Part shown: positions 5,476 through 7,133 of the stretch, one piece after another
Layout: each line of letters begins with the position of its first letter
Position numbering within the stretch: position 1 is the first letter of the stretch
Source: CAZPBC01 sp964584775
Lineage (GTDB): Bacteria; Chlamydiota; Chlamydiia; Chlamydiales; SLFE01
DNA: 7,133 bases
Direction: 5' to 3'
Assembly (NCBI GenBank): GCA_964584775.1
Contig: CAZPBC010000067.1
Coordinates: forward strand, 1 to 7,133
The notes under the pieces: generated by a model
Told to the model about the DNA's origin: nothing
What the model saw: the letters and a program-made list of their open reading frames with translations, nothing else
Database searches by the model: none
Position numbers and translations under genes: made by a program

Positions 5476-6267
5476 TTCAGATTTCGTCCTTTGACGCAGC
5501 ATCATCTCCACCATGGGAACCTGGGGCTTGGTGTTTTGATAATCGACCGCCTCCACAAGCTGCAAGGTGGTTTCAAAGACATGCTCCCACGAGACATCCT
5601 CCCCTAGAAGAGAAGCGTTCGTTTCCATTGAAGCCAACCAGGACTGTGTGAAGATTCCTCCTCCGTTCGGCACCCAGTAGTATGAGTATCCTCCAGGAGC
5701 TGAGCCTGCAGCCATAATCAGACCTCTATAATCCAAAAAGAGCTTGCGATACGCTCTTTCTAAGTTTAAAGCTGAGCGAGGAAAGGGTTCAAGGTATTCA
5801 TAGGGTGCATACGATTCATCCAGATACTCATTGCACGTGTCTGCAATCGAGATCACCAAACGCGCGCGTTTTTTTAATAAGTAGTGAGTGATGTCAAGGT
5901 GGTCGACCGATTGCTCGCTATTTGTGAACTGAAAACTCGGCCAAGGGTTATTGTCGCGGTCTTTTGAAGCGGTGCGGAACCCATGTCCAGACCAGTGAAA
6001 GAGAATCACATCCTCCTCTCCAACTTCCATACTCGTTAAAGTATCCACAAAAGAGTGAACAGCATCTTCATTCGTGAAGAGGTGAAAAATGGGCTTCAGA
6101 TCGGTCATATCAGAGATCCGGCGACTCTCCTCAATCAGTGTTGCTAAATTGGTCTCCACAGAGATCCCAATACGGCTCGCCTGAGTATCCATCACAGCAA
6201 TCAAATGGAGGTTAGCTGAGAACAGAGGAAGGTGAACAAAAAGAAAAAAGAGGAGCGTTCTGATCAT
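5467..6267 (-). CDS. Exported caspase-like (peptidase C14) protein, downstream copy
   Basis: A 266-residue protein predicted to be a caspase-fold cysteine peptidase outside the cytoplasm. The N-terminus MIRTLLFFLFVHLPLFSA is a typical signal peptide with possible cleavage after Ala18. The catalytic His95 lies in VILFHWSGHG (87-96) and Cys145 in SIADTCNEY (140-148), each at the end of a hydrophobic strand as in caspases. The C-terminal half has AAGSAPGGYSYY (186-197) and NGGGIFTQSWL, matching the 'GS.PGG...N G.FT' pattern of the fold. A TTG six codons earlier would be in frame, but ATG 6267-6265 is chosen because it overlaps the upstream stop as ATGA, the usual coupled arrangement. It is a paralogue of the upstream gene. 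Substrate and role are unknown; secretion to periplasm or beyond is inferred from the signal peptide. Confidence 0.8.
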   Translation of the reverse strand: MIRTLLFFLFVHLPLFSANLHLIAVMDTQASRIGISVETNLATLIEESRRISDMTDLKPIFHLFTNEDAVHSFVDTLTSMEVGEEDVILFHWSGHGFRTASKDRDNNPWPSFQFTNSEQSVDHLDITHYLLKKRARLVISIADTCNEYLDESYAPYEYLEPFPRSALNLERAYRKLFLDYRGLIMAAGSAPGGYSYYWVPNGGGIFTQSWLASMETNASLLGEDVSWEHVFETTLQLVEAVDYQNTKPQVPMVEMMLRQRTKSELK

Positions 6268-7049
6268 GAGGCTTCTAATTGACAATCGAGGAGAGGTTGT
6301 TGGTCCTCTTGGGTAAATTCCCTCACCCTCAAGTCCATCTTTTCTAAGATCTCATGCCAGCCGATGACCACGTCACTTCTAACAGCTTCATAGATTTCTT
6401 GAGCCAGGCCCCAAGTGAGAAATCCCCCCTGAAATAGATTGCAAAGGGCATAGCCCCCCGGCTTTGATCCAGTTGCGATGATCAGCCCTCTCTGCTCAAG
6501 AAAGAGTCTTCGATAATTCGCACGCATTGTAGAGTCTAAATTCCCCTTTCTGGATATCATTCCACAAAGAGAAACCGCTTCAAAATCGTCCTCTAAGACA
6601 TAGTTATTACAGGCATCACTGATAGAAATGAGAAGCTTGGGTCCGAGTTCTTGAAGAGCCGAGGTCACTTCACTGTGATCGATAGCGACCCTTTCAGGCC
6701 CTACCCAGAGATAGGGAAGGTCAGACTCTTCATCCTTCTCTTTTGTGCGCAGTCCATGCCCACTCCAGTAAAAGATCACAACATCATCACCTTGAACCTC
6801 TGTATTGATCACAGACTCAAAAGCAGCCCGCACAAGATCATCGCCCTGTACGACCCGTTTCTTTAATTTTAGATCCGTGTAGTGGCAGATTTCATCTGCA
6901 AGGCGCTCCATCCGCTGAATGTCCACCCTACCAGAGGTTCCAATAGAGATGTCATTCGTATCTGCAAAGATGATGAGATGGAGGTCCTCAGCAAAAAGAC
7001 CCTGAGAACATAGGATTAAGGAAAAAATGATTAATAGCTTTCTAAACAT
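6264..7049 (-). CDS. Exported caspase-like (peptidase C14) protein, upstream copy
   Basis: A 261-residue paralogue of the following gene and the first of the pair. The signal peptide MFRKLLIIFSLILCSQGLFA likely ends at Ala20. The predicted catalytic dyad is His98 in VIFYWSGHG (91-99) and Cys147 in SISDACNNY (142-150). IATGSKPGGYA (191-201) and FQGGFLTWGL (206-215) match the second half of the caspase fold. Both proteins begin the mature part with LHLI followed by an Asp, and have the same spacing between His and Cys (49-50 residues), so they arose by duplication. ATG 7049-7047 is preferred to the in-frame TTG one codon upstream. No clear Shine-Dalgarno sequence is seen. The basic short acidic loop after the His (KEKDEESD) differs from its sister. 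A metacaspase-like Arg/Lys specificity cannot be inferred. Confidence 0.8.
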   Translation of the reverse strand: MFRKLLIIFSLILCSQGLFAEDLHLIIFADTNDISIGTSGRVDIQRMERLADEICHYTDLKLKKRVVQGDDLVRAAFESVINTEVQGDDVVIFYWSGHGLRTKEKDEESDLPYLWVGPERVAIDHSEVTSALQELGPKLLISISDACNNYVLEDDFEAVSLCGMISRKGNLDSTMRANYRRLFLEQRGLIIATGSKPGGYALCNLFQGGFLTWGLAQEIYEAVRSDVVIGWHEILEKMDLRVREFTQEDQQPLLDCQLEAS

Positions 7050-7073
7050 CAAAAGTATGTTAACAGACTGACC

Positions 7074-7087
7074 ATTCGAAATCGAAT
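7074..7087. promoter_or_regulatory. Dyad upstream of the caspase-like operon, possible operator
   Basis: ATTCGA (7074-7079) and TCGAAT (7082-7087) are perfect inverted repeats with two bases between them. They lie 25-38 bases upstream of the ATG of the first caspase-like gene, where a promoter would be expected. No confident -35/-10 pair was found in this AT-rich stretch, and a 6-bp dyad can occur by chance. Confidence 0.25.
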
Positions 7088-7133
7088 AAATTTAACAAAA
7101 CCTTAAATTAAAATAGGTTTTAGCATCTTTTAA

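Noticed and set aside
6651..6866. Plus-strand frame of 71 codons opposite the first caspase-like gene
   Set aside because: Shadow of a strand with recognisable caspase motifs; no independent support.

Overview
The window looks like a piece of a member of the Chlamydiota, probably an amoeba- or arthropod-associated 'environmental' chlamydia rather than a Chlamydia species. The reasons are a dnaX-ybaB pair with no recR behind it (the order I recall from chlamydial genomes), a host-directed LRR-NEL ubiquitin-ligase effector with an integral-membrane N-terminus, and several decaying insertion sequences in a moderate-GC background. This assignment is inference from gene content; there is no rRNA or marker tree behind it.

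Left part (1-658): the 5' end of an IS5-family, IS903-like element on the minus strand, running off the left edge. Its transposase start carries a 7-bp tandem duplication and lies in a hairpin that can hide the ribosome binding site. The element ends about 40 bp short of a putative promoter (697-725) for the next gene.

Centre-left (770-3021): one long plus-strand gene, interrupted by a 100-N assembly gap (1539-1638) inside its repeats. Its layout is four hydrophobic segments, a linker, at least eight 21-residue leucine-rich repeats, a NEL-type E3 ubiquitin ligase domain with its Cys-x-Asp site, and a C-terminal domain that reads like a U-box. A membrane-anchored protein with two unrelated E3 ligase modules in one chain is the most remarkable item in the window. 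An in-frame TAA lies just after the best-placed ATG, so the gene either starts at TTG or is damaged.

Centre (3022-3772): no intact gene. It holds a strong intrinsic terminator, the last 37 codons and right end of an IS3-family element, a truncated helical reading frame just beyond that element, and the dnaX promoter.

Right part: dnaX (clamp-loader subunit) and ybaB (nucleoid-associated protein) form a translationally coupled plus-strand pair (3773-5475). Converging on them, with a 9-base tail-to-tail overlap, is a minus-strand pair of paralogous exported caspase-like (C14) proteins (7049-5467) joined by an ATGA overlap. Both keep the His/Cys dyad. The right edge is a short AT-rich upstream region with a perfect 6-bp dyad that could be an operator.

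The housekeeping pair shares no obvious function with its neighbours. The LRR-NEL protein and the two caspase-like proteins look like accessory, probably host-interaction, genes, but nothing in the sequence shows that they act together.
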